Part shown: positions 25,075 to 32,731 of the stretch, one piece after another | Layout of the letters: each line of letters begins with the position of its first letter | How positions within the stretch are numbered: the stretch's first letter is position 1 | Source of the DNA: UBA3496 sp964558115 | Lineage (GTDB): Bacteria; UBA8248 | Assembly: GCA_964558115.1 (NCBI GenBank) | Contig: CAZLCI010000013.1 | Location: 1 to 41,382, forward strand | Length of the DNA: 41,382 nt | Direction: 5' to 3' | Translations under genes and position numbers: made by a program | Notes under the pieces: model-generated | The model's input: only the letters and a program-made list of their open reading frames with translations | Database searches by the model: none | Told to the model about the DNA's origin: nothing

Positions 25075-27111
25075 TTAAAAAGATATTCTCATTCCTGCAT
25101 ACATTTCTATTCCGGGCGCATTGTATCCAAATACTTCATCGTAATCCTCATCTAACAGATTATTGATCTTCAATTCTAAAGTAGTTTTTTGATCCTTAAG
25201 CGGAAGATTTTTTAAATAATATGAAAGAGCAACGTCAACTTTTGTAAAACCTGAGTTGTTTATTTTTACTGATGATCCACCATTCGTTCCATCTACAAAT
25301 CCTCTGTAATCAAAGTCTCTTCTGCTACTCATCTGATTAATAAATAATGTTGCTGTAAAAGATTTAGGATGATATGAAATCGTACTACTCCACCACCAGT
25401 TGGGTCTTCGAACAAGTTCCTGACCCTGTTTGAAAGAGGAACCACCTAGGCCATTGCTGTCATCCAGTACTAAAGTATCTAATGTGTTGTAGTTAGCACG
25501 AATTGTGAAATTGTTATAATCGAGAATAGAGATGGAAAATTCCGCGCCCTTTGTCCTTGCTTTTGATATGTTTTCATAGTTTGTGCCATTTGCGTATGTA
25601 CTCCAACTCCAGGCTATAATATTTTTAAGTTCATTATGATAATAAGTCCCACTGACTTTTATGAGTTTCCCAAAAAAATCTTGATCTATTCCAAATTCCC
25701 AACTTTTCTGTACCTCAGGTTCAAGGTTTGGATTGCCAATATACGATGATGACCCAAAAGTATCAGTAAAAGAAGGTCTCTTTACTCCTTTTCCGTAAAC
25801 AGTACGAATTCTGGTACCTCTTTTTTTTAAATGATATGCACTGGATACTTTGTATGTTAAAGGGTCCTTTCCCTTAACGAAGTCATCAATTCGCAAACCC
25901 GTTGTAAGGTATAATTTGTCCCAGAAAGTAAGTTGTTCTTGCGCGTAAAAAGAGCGCGCAGTTCTTTTTGATCTTTCCGTTTTAGAAATTTGAACCTGAA
26001 AAGTCCTCTCTTTTTCGAATTCGAATCCTAAAGTTGTTATAGCCGATGTGAGAAAATCTCTTTGTGAATTAGGCGAGTTATATTTGAAATTCAATTGATT
26101 GTCAGAACGAAAATTTGTCAGAGTAGTATCTGTCATATAAGGAGAAAAGAATGCTCTTATAGCATCTAGAGCATCAATCTGATCTAGATATAACGAATCG
26201 CTTCTGTAGAAAGAGAGTTTTGAAATATAATCAATACTATTAGTAATTTCTGTTTCAGCACGGATACCAAAAAAATTGTCTGTCGTTCTTGTAAAATTAT
26301 TTAGTTCTCTATCTGTATAGGCGCCTGTCAATCTTAAGTCAGTATTCGTTGATCCTCCATTAGATGTATTATCTACCTGATTTTTATTGTGTTGATATAG
26401 AAAACGAATTTTAGAAAATTGAGTTGGATAATAATCAAAACCTAGTGTTCCGACTGTCCTGTAATATCCATCGTTATAAAAACGACCGTCTGTATCTGTT
26501 CGGCTGACGGTGAAAAGGAATCCTGTATCTTCAGTTCCACCCTTTATTTTGATAAATTCCTGAATAGTTTCCTGACTTCCGTATCGAACTCCCCAGATAT
26601 TTGAAATTTTCTCTCCTGGATTTCCCATGTCAACCAATAAGTTAACAGCCCCAGCGGCAGCATCTGAACCGTAAAGGGTACTTTGAGGTCCTTTTAGAAT
26701 TTCAGCAGATTTCATCCATTCCGGAGAAAGATGTTCAAAAAGAAATGGGTCTCCATCTGGTGGCGTTATTTTAAAACCGTCAAGTAAAATACTGGTAAAG
26801 TTTGTCTCGCTTCCACGTATCCTGAAGTTTGTTCTTCCACCGCGACTTCCTGATTTTTCTACAATTCCTCCAATACTATCTCTCATTATATCTTCAAAAT
26901 CGTTTGGAATTCGAAGTTCCATCTCTCTATAAGGAATTATTTCAATAGAGTCTGCAATAGTACTCAATTTTCTTGGTGTCTTGGTAGCTGTTGCAGTTAC
27001 CGGATCAAGAAGTATTTCATTCTTTATGTTTAATTCTTGAGATGAAGATGGGTTTGATGTTGTACATAGAATAAATAATATAAAAACTTGAAAAAAAACT
27101 TTCTTGACTCT
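25075..27111 (-). CDS. btuB: TonB-dependent outer-membrane receptor, BtuB-like
   Basis: Outer-membrane cobalamin receptor of 678 residues from the TTG at 27111, which has GAGGGGG just upstream. An in-frame ATG at 27144 lacks a ribosome site and would put charged residues before the signal peptide. The signal peptide is about residues 1-24. A TonB box-like DPVTATATK follows, then the plug (about 35-165: NDFEDIMRDSIGGIVEKSG, FRIRGSETN, KGPQSTLYGSDAAAGAVNLL) and a beta barrel with many aromatic strands, ending YAGMRISF with the terminal Phe of outer-membrane barrels. Placement behind a cobalamin riboswitch identifies the ligand class. It is the first gene of the minus-strand B12 operon; the S component follows after a 65-base gap. 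Confidence 0.92.
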   Translation of the reverse strand, partial: RVKKVFFQVFILFILCTTSNPSSSQELNIKNEILLDPVTATATKTPRKLSTIADSIEIIPYREMELRIPNDFEDIMRDSIGGIVEKSGSRGGRTNFRIRGSETNFTSILLDGFKITPPDGDPFLFEHLSPEWMKSAEILKGPQSTLYGSDAAAGAVNLLVDMGNPGEKISNIWGVRYGSQETIQEFIKIKGGTEDTGFLFTVSRTDTDGRFYNDGYYRTVGTLGFDYYPTQFSKIRFLYQHNKNQVDNTSNGGSTNTDLRLTGAYTDRELNNFTRTTDNFFGIRAETEITNSIDYISKLSFYRSDSLYLDQIDALDAIRAFFSPYMTDTTLTNFRSDNQLNFKYNSPNSQRDFLTSAITTLGFEFEKERTFQVQISKTERSKRTARSFYAQEQLTFWDKLYLTTGLRIDDFVKGKDPLTYKVSSAYHLKKRGTRIRTVYGKGVKRPSFTDTFGSSSYIGNPNLEPEVQKSWEFGIDQDFFGKLIKVSGTYYHNELKNIIAWSWSTYANGTNYENISKARTKGAEFSISILDYNNFTIRANYNTLDTLVLDDSNGLGGSSFKQGQELVRRPNWWWSSTISYHPKSFTATLFINQMSSRRDFDYRGFVDGTNGGSSVKINNSGFTKVDVALSYYLKNLPLKDQKTTLELKINNLLDEDYDEVFGYNAPGIEMYAGMRISF

Positions 27112-27314
27112 CAATTCTTCCCCCTCGTGAAAAATTGTAAGCACTCAAAACTGAAAAATAGTCACAAAATCAATTTTCTAGTGCTGTCTTATCCAAGGAA
27201 GAAATAGATCTAAAGGTTGAGCAGAGAGAGTAGCTGTAAAAAAAGAAAGATTTTTTTTGGCATGAATTCTCATGGCCCCACCCCATTCCCCGAGGACGTG
27301 ACGATTAATGAAAA
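27112..27314 (-). other. btuB leader downstream of the aptamer
   Basis: About 200 bases of untranslated leader. It has a G-rich block (27281-27300 on the plus strand as its complement), the bulged hairpin at 27277-27259 with A8 then U-rich sequence, and the GAGGGGG ribosome site of btuB. The hairpin plus U-run is not a textbook terminator because the A8 intervenes, so transcriptional versus translational control is open. Confidence 0.5.
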
Positions 27315-27477
27315 GATGAGGCCGGTATCCTGACTTACAGATTAACCTAAGAGATAAACCTTCCCAGCAAAAAAGCCAGTGGTAAATAGAACCTCTCAGT
27401 ACCTGATTACAGTGGCGGGACCGTGCCGGAATCTAACCGGCTTCCCAGGTCTTTTAAAGAAAAAGACCGCCTACATC
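27315..27477 (-). promoter_or_regulatory. Cobalamin riboswitch (B12 element)
   Basis: Read on the minus strand, this stretch matches the cobalamin aptamer consensus closely. There is a P1 helix (GATGTAGGC at 27477-27469 with GCCTCATC at 27322-27315), then a GGTCTTTT/AAAAGACC hairpin, GGGAAGCCGGT, ATTCCGGC, the nearly invariant GGTCCCGCCACTGTAA and the terminal B12 box AGTCAGGATACCGGCC. It lies about 200 bases ahead of the btuB start. Downstream, at 27277-27259, a seven-bp hairpin (GGCC ATGA / TCATGCC with one bulge) is followed by A8 and a U-rich run, the probable expression platform. Cobalamin binding is expected to shut off the whole receptor-ECF-TonB operon. Confidence 0.96.
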
Positions 27478-27551
27478 TTAATAAATACAACATATAATAT
27501 GTAAAAATTATTTAAAAGCTCCAAATAATTTTTTTTTATATACGTAATATA

Positions 27552-27938
27552 TTAGTCTCTTTGAGCAAGTTCTATACTGATATTATCAGGTCCTTTAATA
27601 AATGCTATTTTTACTCCCGGTCTGATTTCCCAGGGTTCGCAAATCCATTCCGCTCCTTTTGAAGAAAGATCTTTTTGTGCCTCATCCATATTATCTACAC
27701 TTAGCCCAAAGTGATCTAATCCATAGCGAGGGTCAGATGAAGTTCGTTTCGGATCTTCTCCTTCTGCTCTTCCTGATACAATAAAACTCATTCCGTTCAA
27801 GTCCATGTTAAAGGAAGGGGCACCTCCAAGTTCTCTTTCTTGTATAACCTTTGCAGCAAACATTTTTTCCCAGAATTCTTTAGCGGCATGAGGGTCTTCG
27901 CTTCTAAAATGAAGATGGTCATAACCAAATTTAGCCAT
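27552..27938 (-). CDS. VOC (glyoxalase/bleomycin resistance/dioxygenase) superfamily protein
   Basis: 128-residue protein with the paired beta-alpha-beta-beta-beta modules of the VOC fold: first half YDHLHFRSEDPHAAKEFWEKMF, second half GLDHFGLSVDNMDEAQKDL, ending GPDNISIELAQ. The metal ligand pattern (His in each half, Glu at the end) is present, as in lactoylglutathione lyase or methylmalonyl-CoA epimerase relatives. I chose the second in-frame ATG (27938), because GGAG overlapping the first ATG is its ribosome site. It stands alone, convergent to nothing functional, with its 3' end next to the riboswitch region. The reaction is unknown. Confidence 0.83.
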   Translation of the reverse strand: MAKFGYDHLHFRSEDPHAAKEFWEKMFAAKVIQERELGGAPSFNMDLNGMSFIVSGRAEGEDPKRTSSDPRYGLDHFGLSVDNMDEAQKDLSSKGAEWICEPWEIRPGVKIAFIKGPDNISIELAQRD

Positions 27939-28078
27939 TGTGTTCTCCATAGAAATTAAATTAAAATTTTGTTAAATGGTGTTACAAGAATAGCAGTTCC
28001 CTTCTTTGTCGATAAAGTATGAATGATTTATAATTGCTAATGTTTTATTTAATAAGTTTAAATAGTGAAAGGAGTAGC

Positions 28079-29200
28079 ATGACAGATTCACGTATTTCAA
28101 ATATGGCAGAGATACTTACGAATTATTCTGCAAGAGTTAAAAAAGGAGATTTAGTAGCGATAAGGGGGGGTACTTCGGCAAGTTCCCTGATCTTGCAAAT
28201 CTATGAAAATTGTCTCAAGGTGGGAGCATTCCCATATACTCTTGTGTCGCTCCCGGGAATGGATGAAATTTTTTATAAAAATGCAAATAGAGAACAACTA
28301 TCATTTCTATCTCCAATCTCAAAGTTTGAGATTGAAAAAGTCGATGTTTTTGTGAGTATCCTCTCAGAAACAAATACTAGAAGACTTTCTTCCGTTGATC
28401 CTGAAAAACAAGCACTTACTTCCAAATCCAGACAGTCAATTATGAAAACATTTATGAAGAGAGCAGCGGCATACGAAAAAGGAGATAAAAAAGGCTTACG
28501 ATGGACACTAACTCTTTTTCCTACGGAAGCGTATGCGCAAGATGCCGAAATGGGTATTGCTGAGTATGAGGATTTCGTATTTGGTGCATGTTATTCAGAT
28601 AAAAAGAACGGAATACAGAAGTGGAAGGAAGTTGAAAAAAGTCAGCAAAGGGTAATTCGATATCTTAAAGGAAAGAAAAAAGTCGAAATCTTTGGTCCGG
28701 GGACGGATTTGAAAGTAGGGATCAGCGGCAGGAAATTTATCAATTGTAGCGGTCATAATAATTTCCCCGATGGGGAGGTTTTTACTGGACCTGAAGAAAA
28801 TTCTGTAGAAGGAAAAATAAGGTATTCTTTTCCTGCATGTTTGTCGGGCAGGGAAGTGGACGGAGTGGAACTCGAGTTTAAAAAAGGAGAGGTAGTCAAA
28901 GCGAGTGCAGAAAAAAATGAAAAATTTCTCCTAAGTATGATTGGAATGGATGCTGGCTCCAAACGTATTGGAGAATTTGCTTTTGGTCTTAATTACGGAA
29001 TTAAGCAGTATACAAAAAATATTCTGTTTGATGAGAAGATGGGTGGTACCGTGCATCTTGCGCTTGGAAAAGGGTATCCAGAGTCTGGTTCCCGTAATAA
29101 TTCTGCGTTGCATTGGGATATGGTCTGTGATCTCCGGAAAGAAGGAGAAGTCTATGTGGATGGCAAATTGTTTTTCAAGAAAGGGAAGCTTCAAATATAG
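28079..29200 (+). CDS. M29 family metallo-aminopeptidase
   Basis: Two-metal aminopeptidase of the AmpS/PepS/AmpT family (373 residues from ATG 28079, which has AAAGGAG upstream; the frame opens 45 bases earlier without a ribosome site). The five metal ligand regions of the family are visible in order: Glu in GEVFTGPEENS, Glu in RIGEFAFGLN, His in GTVHLALGKGYP and the His-Asp pair in HWDMV. Cytoplasmic, no signal peptide; it releases N-terminal amino acids from peptides. Single gene upstream of the tRNA-Val gene. Confidence 0.9.
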   Translation: MTDSRISNMAEILTNYSARVKKGDLVAIRGGTSASSLILQIYENCLKVGAFPYTLVSLPGMDEIFYKNANREQLSFLSPISKFEIEKVDVFVSILSETNTRRLSSVDPEKQALTSKSRQSIMKTFMKRAAAYEKGDKKGLRWTLTLFPTEAYAQDAEMGIAEYEDFVFGACYSDKKNGIQKWKEVEKSQQRVIRYLKGKKKVEIFGPGTDLKVGISGRKFINCSGHNNFPDGEVFTGPEENSVEGKIRYSFPACLSGREVDGVELEFKKGEVVKASAEKNEKFLLSMIGMDAGSKRIGEFAFGLNYGIKQYTKNILFDEKMGGTVHLALGKGYPESGSRNNSALHWDMVCDLRKEGEVYVDGKLFFKKGKLQI

Positions 29201-29269
29201 ACGAAGTCCTCTATGTTCTGATAGTATGGCCCTTCTTCAGAATTAAATGTATGTTTAATTCTATTTCAT

Positions 29270-29345
29270 GGGCGGGTAGCTCAGCTGGGAGAGCGGTGCC
29301 CTTACAAGGCATAGGTCGGAGGTTCGAGCCCTCTCCCGCCCACCA
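29270..29345 (+). tRNA. tRNA-Val (anticodon UAC)
   Basis: Complete 76-nt cloverleaf. The seven-bp acceptor stem is GGGCGGG (29270-29276) with CCCGCCC (29335-29341), discriminator A and encoded CCA at 29343-29345. The D arm GCTC/GAGC, anticodon loop CTTACAA giving anticodon TAC (Val, GUA codons) and T arm with GGTTCGAGCC all fold normally. No duplicated 3' end follows, so there is no sign of use as an integration site here. Confidence 0.97.
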
Positions 29346-29363
29346 TTTTAGAGGTTTGAAGTA

Positions 29364-29408
29364 AAAGAGCCACCCAGAATTTGTAAGTACATATCTGGAT
29401 GGCTCTTT
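29364..29408. terminator. Terminator after tRNA-Val and, on the other strand, after tctC
   Basis: Fifteen-bp inverted repeat with one mismatch: AAAGAGCCACCCAGA (29364-29378) and TCTGGATGGCTCTTT (29394-29408), followed by a T-rich run on the plus strand. It lies 19 bases after the tRNA CCA and 18 bases beyond the convergent tctC stop, so it can serve both transcripts. Confidence 0.88.
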
Positions 29409-29426
29409 CTTTGTTTCTTATTAAAT

Positions 29427-30404
29427 TTATTTTCCGGTCATTGATTTTATCAGTTGAGTGAATCCGTTGTATCTTTCTTTACGTACTTTATTGTAGTCAG
29501 TACCTTTAACAAATTGAACTTTCTCTCCGATACTTCTCATGAACTTTTTGAAAGATTTGTTCTTGAGAATCGTTTCGAATGCATCTCTGAGAACTTTTAA
29601 ACGCTCTGGGGGAGTTTTCGCATGTGCCATAAAAATTCGTTCCATTTTGAAACTTACACCCTTATAACCAAGTTCAGCTGCAGTGGGAACATTCTTGAAA
29701 TCTTTGTCTTTCGACATACGCTTGTTTCCTGTAACTCCAAGAGCAATCATTTTTCCGGAACGAACATGTGCTCTACCTGAAGTAGGCATTGCCATTGAGA
29801 TATCGTCTTGTCCTGAAAGTAATGCACGTAATGCCGGTCCACCACCTTTATGAGGTATAAAATTAACTTTGATTCCTGCAGCTTTCACAAATTGCATAGC
29901 AGGCGTATGAATCGCTCCCCATACTCCGCTGTGACCGAAGTTAATCTTGCCAGGGTTTTTCTTCGCATAGGCAACAAATTGTTTTAAGGTCTTCCATGGT
30001 TTGTTCGAAAGACTCACAAATAAAGGTTGTGCATGGTTTAATTTTGCGATTGCGGTGAAGTCTTTCAAACTATTAAAAGGAACTTTTCTAGTTTGTGGAA
30101 CCAGTTGGTCAAATCCGTTTGCAGTGAAAAGAATAGTGTACCCATCTGGTTTGGCATTAGCCACGAAGGCATGTCCTCTCATCCCAGCACCACCCGGTAG
30201 GAGTTTCACAATCATGGGTTGACCTATAATATCACTCATGATTCCGGTGATACCTCTGGCATGAAGGTCATGACTTCCACCAGCTCCAACAGGAAGTACA
30301 AGAGTGACTGGACGATTTGGAAATTTTGCATGTCCATCCACAATTAAAATTGGTGAAACCAAAAAAACAAATGTAACTAGTAAAGCAAATATAGTCCTTT
30401 TCAT
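29427..30404 (-). CDS. tctC: TTT transporter periplasmic binding protein (TctC family)
   Basis: Extracytoplasmic solute receptor of a tripartite tricarboxylate transporter. The 325-residue precursor has a signal peptide (about 1-25, ending near DGHA) and then the family opening FPNRPVTLVLPVGAGGSHD. Bug/TctC features follow, such as LPGGAGMRGHAFVANAKPDGYT and the conserved pocket around GHSGVWGAIHTPA. ATG start with AGGAGG eight bases upstream. It is the last gene of the operon tctB-tctA-tctC, 32 bases after tctA. Ligands of this family are carboxylates (citrate, tartrate, aromatic acids); the specific one cannot be read here. Confidence 0.92.
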   Translation of the reverse strand: MKRTIFALLVTFVFLVSPILIVDGHAKFPNRPVTLVLPVGAGGSHDLHARGITGIMSDIIGQPMIVKLLPGGAGMRGHAFVANAKPDGYTILFTANGFDQLVPQTRKVPFNSLKDFTAIAKLNHAQPLFVSLSNKPWKTLKQFVAYAKKNPGKINFGHSGVWGAIHTPAMQFVKAAGIKVNFIPHKGGGPALRALLSGQDDISMAMPTSGRAHVRSGKMIALGVTGNKRMSKDKDFKNVPTAAELGYKGVSFKMERIFMAHAKTPPERLKVLRDAFETILKNKSFKKFMRSIGEKVQFVKGTDYNKVRKERYNGFTQLIKSMTGK

Positions 30405-30436
30405 TTTGGATCCTCCTAGTTATATAGAAAACTGCA

Positions 30437-31927
30437 TTAGGTTCTTTTTCGTGAAAAAGATCTTATAGCTCTATATAGTATCCATATAAGAGCTGATAGT
30501 AAAAAAGCCGAAGAGATAGGTCGAGTAATAAAAATATACTGTAAAATACTCCCTTTTGCATAGAGCATAGTCTGGCTTAAAGTGTACTCGACTGGTTCGG
30601 CCAGAACAAAAGCGATAATTAAAGGAGCAAGATCAAAATTAAGTTTACGCAATATATAGGCGAAAAAACCAACAACGAGCATAATTACAAGGTCTGAATT
30701 ATCCCCTGTAGAGAGAGTACCAACAAAAGCAAGAGCTAAAATAATTGGAATCAGATAGGATTTCTTTATCTGAATTGCTATGGCAAAGGGTTTAAGAAGA
30801 ACATAGCCTAAAAAGACGAATAAAATATTTGCAATTACCATACTCATTAAAATTGCATATAAGAGTGGTCCTTGTTCTTGAAAAATTAAAGGTCCGGGAC
30901 GCATTCCATGAGCAACAAATGCACCTAAGAGTATTGCAGTTGCCGTATCTCCTGGGATCCCTAAAGTAAGAAGTGGGACCATAGTGGGTCCGTTTACTGC
31001 ATTATTGGCTGCTTCTGGCGCGGCAATCCCATCAAGTTCTCCTTCTCCAAAAGTTTCCGGATGCGTAGATGCGCGTTTTGCAGCAGAATATCCTACAAAC
31101 GCTGCCACTACCTGTCCGACTCCAGGGACCATCCCTATACCGGTCCCAATGCCTGTAGAACGGAGTATAGTTTTGATCGAGGATTTAAATTCTTTCCATC
31201 TAAGTCTTTCTCCAGCATTACTATAACCAATAAATTGTGAAACAAACCGAGGAGCTCTTGATTCTACAGCAAGTAATATTTCTGGAAGCGCAAAAATTCC
31301 TATAACTAGTGGAATGAGTGGTATTCCAGCACTTAAAGACATAAATCCGAAAGTCATTCTGGTAGAGCCTGTTGCAGCATCTGTACCTATAAAACCAAGT
31401 CCTAATCCTATAAGGGCAGCAATAGCGCCTTTTAATCCCGAATCCCCAGAGATACTTGCAATTAAGACCAAGGAAAAGAAAATAATTGCAAAAATCTCTG
31501 GAGGTCCAATCATTAAAGTAATTATTGCGATAGGTCCAATCAATAGAATCGTAAAAATATCAGAGATAAGGTCTCCGCTGACAGACGAAAATAGTGCCAT
31601 CTCTAATGCTTTTCTTCCATGTCCTTTTCTTGTAAGCGCAGGACCCTCGAAGGTTGTAGCAATAGACGCAGCAGTTCCTGGAATTCCAACAAGTATAGCT
31701 GGAATGCTACCTCCATAAATACCTCCTTTAAATAGTCCTACAAGAAAAGGAATTCCTAAAACAGGCTCTAATTTAAAAGATACTGGCAAAAGAACAGAAA
31801 GTGCTAGAATAGTAGTTAGTCCAGGCATCGCTCCGACAAACATTCCAATGCATAATCCAGCTGCAATAAAAAAGTAGATGTCCCAGCGGATAAGGAGATG
31901 CATACCTTGCATGAAAGTTTCTAACAT
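30437..31927 (-). CDS. tctA: TTT transporter large permease (TctA family)
   Basis: 496-residue membrane protein with about twelve segments, the Na+/H+-coupled permease of the TTT system. Family motifs are clear: GAMPGLTTI near residues 32-40, GGSIPAILVGIPGTAASI near 72-89 and the symmetry-related LGIPGDTATAILLGAF near 325-340. Length is typical (about 500). It starts nine bases after the tctB stop with AAGGG as ribosome site. A 134-codon plus-strand frame that runs across it (31314-31718) is a shadow of its low-complexity codons. Confidence 0.95.
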   Translation of the reverse strand: MLETFMQGMHLLIRWDIYFFIAAGLCIGMFVGAMPGLTTILALSVLLPVSFKLEPVLGIPFLVGLFKGGIYGGSIPAILVGIPGTAASIATTFEGPALTRKGHGRKALEMALFSSVSGDLISDIFTILLIGPIAIITLMIGPPEIFAIIFFSLVLIASISGDSGLKGAIAALIGLGLGFIGTDAATGSTRMTFGFMSLSAGIPLIPLVIGIFALPEILLAVESRAPRFVSQFIGYSNAGERLRWKEFKSSIKTILRSTGIGTGIGMVPGVGQVVAAFVGYSAAKRASTHPETFGEGELDGIAAPEAANNAVNGPTMVPLLTLGIPGDTATAILLGAFVAHGMRPGPLIFQEQGPLLYAILMSMVIANILFVFLGYVLLKPFAIAIQIKKSYLIPIILALAFVGTLSTGDNSDLVIMLVVGFFAYILRKLNFDLAPLIIAFVLAEPVEYTLSQTMLYAKGSILQYIFITRPISSAFLLSALIWILYRAIRSFSRKRT

Positions 31928-31936
31928 ATCTACCCT

Positions 31937-32512
31937 TTAAAATATAAAAAATAGGTTCAAGAAAAATTTTACGATTTTATCTTCCCATATTCCTAGGATT
32001 TCATAGTGAGAGCGTGGAAGATAAATAAATAAAACACGTTCAAAAATAATACGAATTGCTAAAGGAATAAAAAAAGAAAGCAAAACTAGTTGCCACCAAA
32101 TTCGGTTGCCTAGGCGATAACTGAGTGAAAAAATCATAATGACACTTGCGATTCCATATCCAAGATAGGGAAGCAAGAAAGTATATATAGTTACAAAAAC
32201 AAAAATGATCAAAACATTTTGTACGATATCTTTAGGTAAGGTTCCTTCTGGTTGTTGTTGATTCGGGGCCTTCAGAATTTGAATTAGATATACAATGCCC
32301 AAAATCGACAAAACTCCAAAGGAAATTCTCGGGAAAAAAATCGGGGAAAGACGAATGAAATCTTGTGCCTGAACCATTCCTCCTTTCGCTATCATATTTG
32401 GCATAAAAATAGCAAAGCAAGCACCTAAAGTGATAAAAAGGATTGAAACAGCAATTTCTGATTTCTGATAAAAATTTAAAAATTTATTTTCAGAAGAGAA
32501 TTTGAATGACAT
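31937..32512 (-). CDS. tctB: TTT transporter small permease (TctB family)
   Basis: 191-residue membrane protein with four to five predicted helices (about 18-38, 55-75, 95-130 split in two, 140-165), the poorly conserved small subunit of TTT transporters. Assignment rests on size, topology, a central charged loop with QQQPEG and immediate position before tctA. It is the first gene of the operon; a promoter should lie in 32513-32731, where I see no clear box. Gene order here (B-A-C) differs from the frequent C-B-A order. Confidence 0.85.
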   Translation of the reverse strand: MSFKFSSENKFLNFYQKSEIAVSILFITLGACFAIFMPNMIAKGGMVQAQDFIRLSPIFFPRISFGVLSILGIVYLIQILKAPNQQQPEGTLPKDIVQNVLIIFVFVTIYTFLLPYLGYGIASVIMIFSLSYRLGNRIWWQLVLLSFFIPLAIRIIFERVLFIYLPRSHYEILGIWEDKIVKFFLNLFFIF

Positions 32513-32731
32513 CGAAATTCCTTATACCTTTTAAGGTAATCACTAGTATTAATTTTTGACAAAAGCAAATCAAAAAAAGTACATCAAATGTTCTTGAATA
32601 TTTTTCAATATGTTTTGAAATAGGTTGTATATTTAATACATTAAACTAATGATTACAGAATTGCTACTGTTCTTTTTTATATGCAAGTGATTTCAGGAAA
32701 AGAGAACGTATGGCATTTAACAACAAGAGGC

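Noticed and set aside
29241..29260. AATTAAA/TTTAATT hairpin before tRNA-Val as a terminator of the M29 peptidase gene
   Set aside because: Seven A-T pairs only, without a T-run; too weak to call.
29270..29430. tRNA-Val as an integration site of a mobile element
   Set aside because: No duplicated tRNA 3' end, integrase or foreign-looking genes follow; only a terminator and the TTT operon.
31314..31718. 134-codon plus-strand open frame within tctA
   Set aside because: It lies wholly antisense to the strongly conserved TctA permease, has no ribosome site and shows a Ser/Ile/Pro composition typical of a shadow frame.
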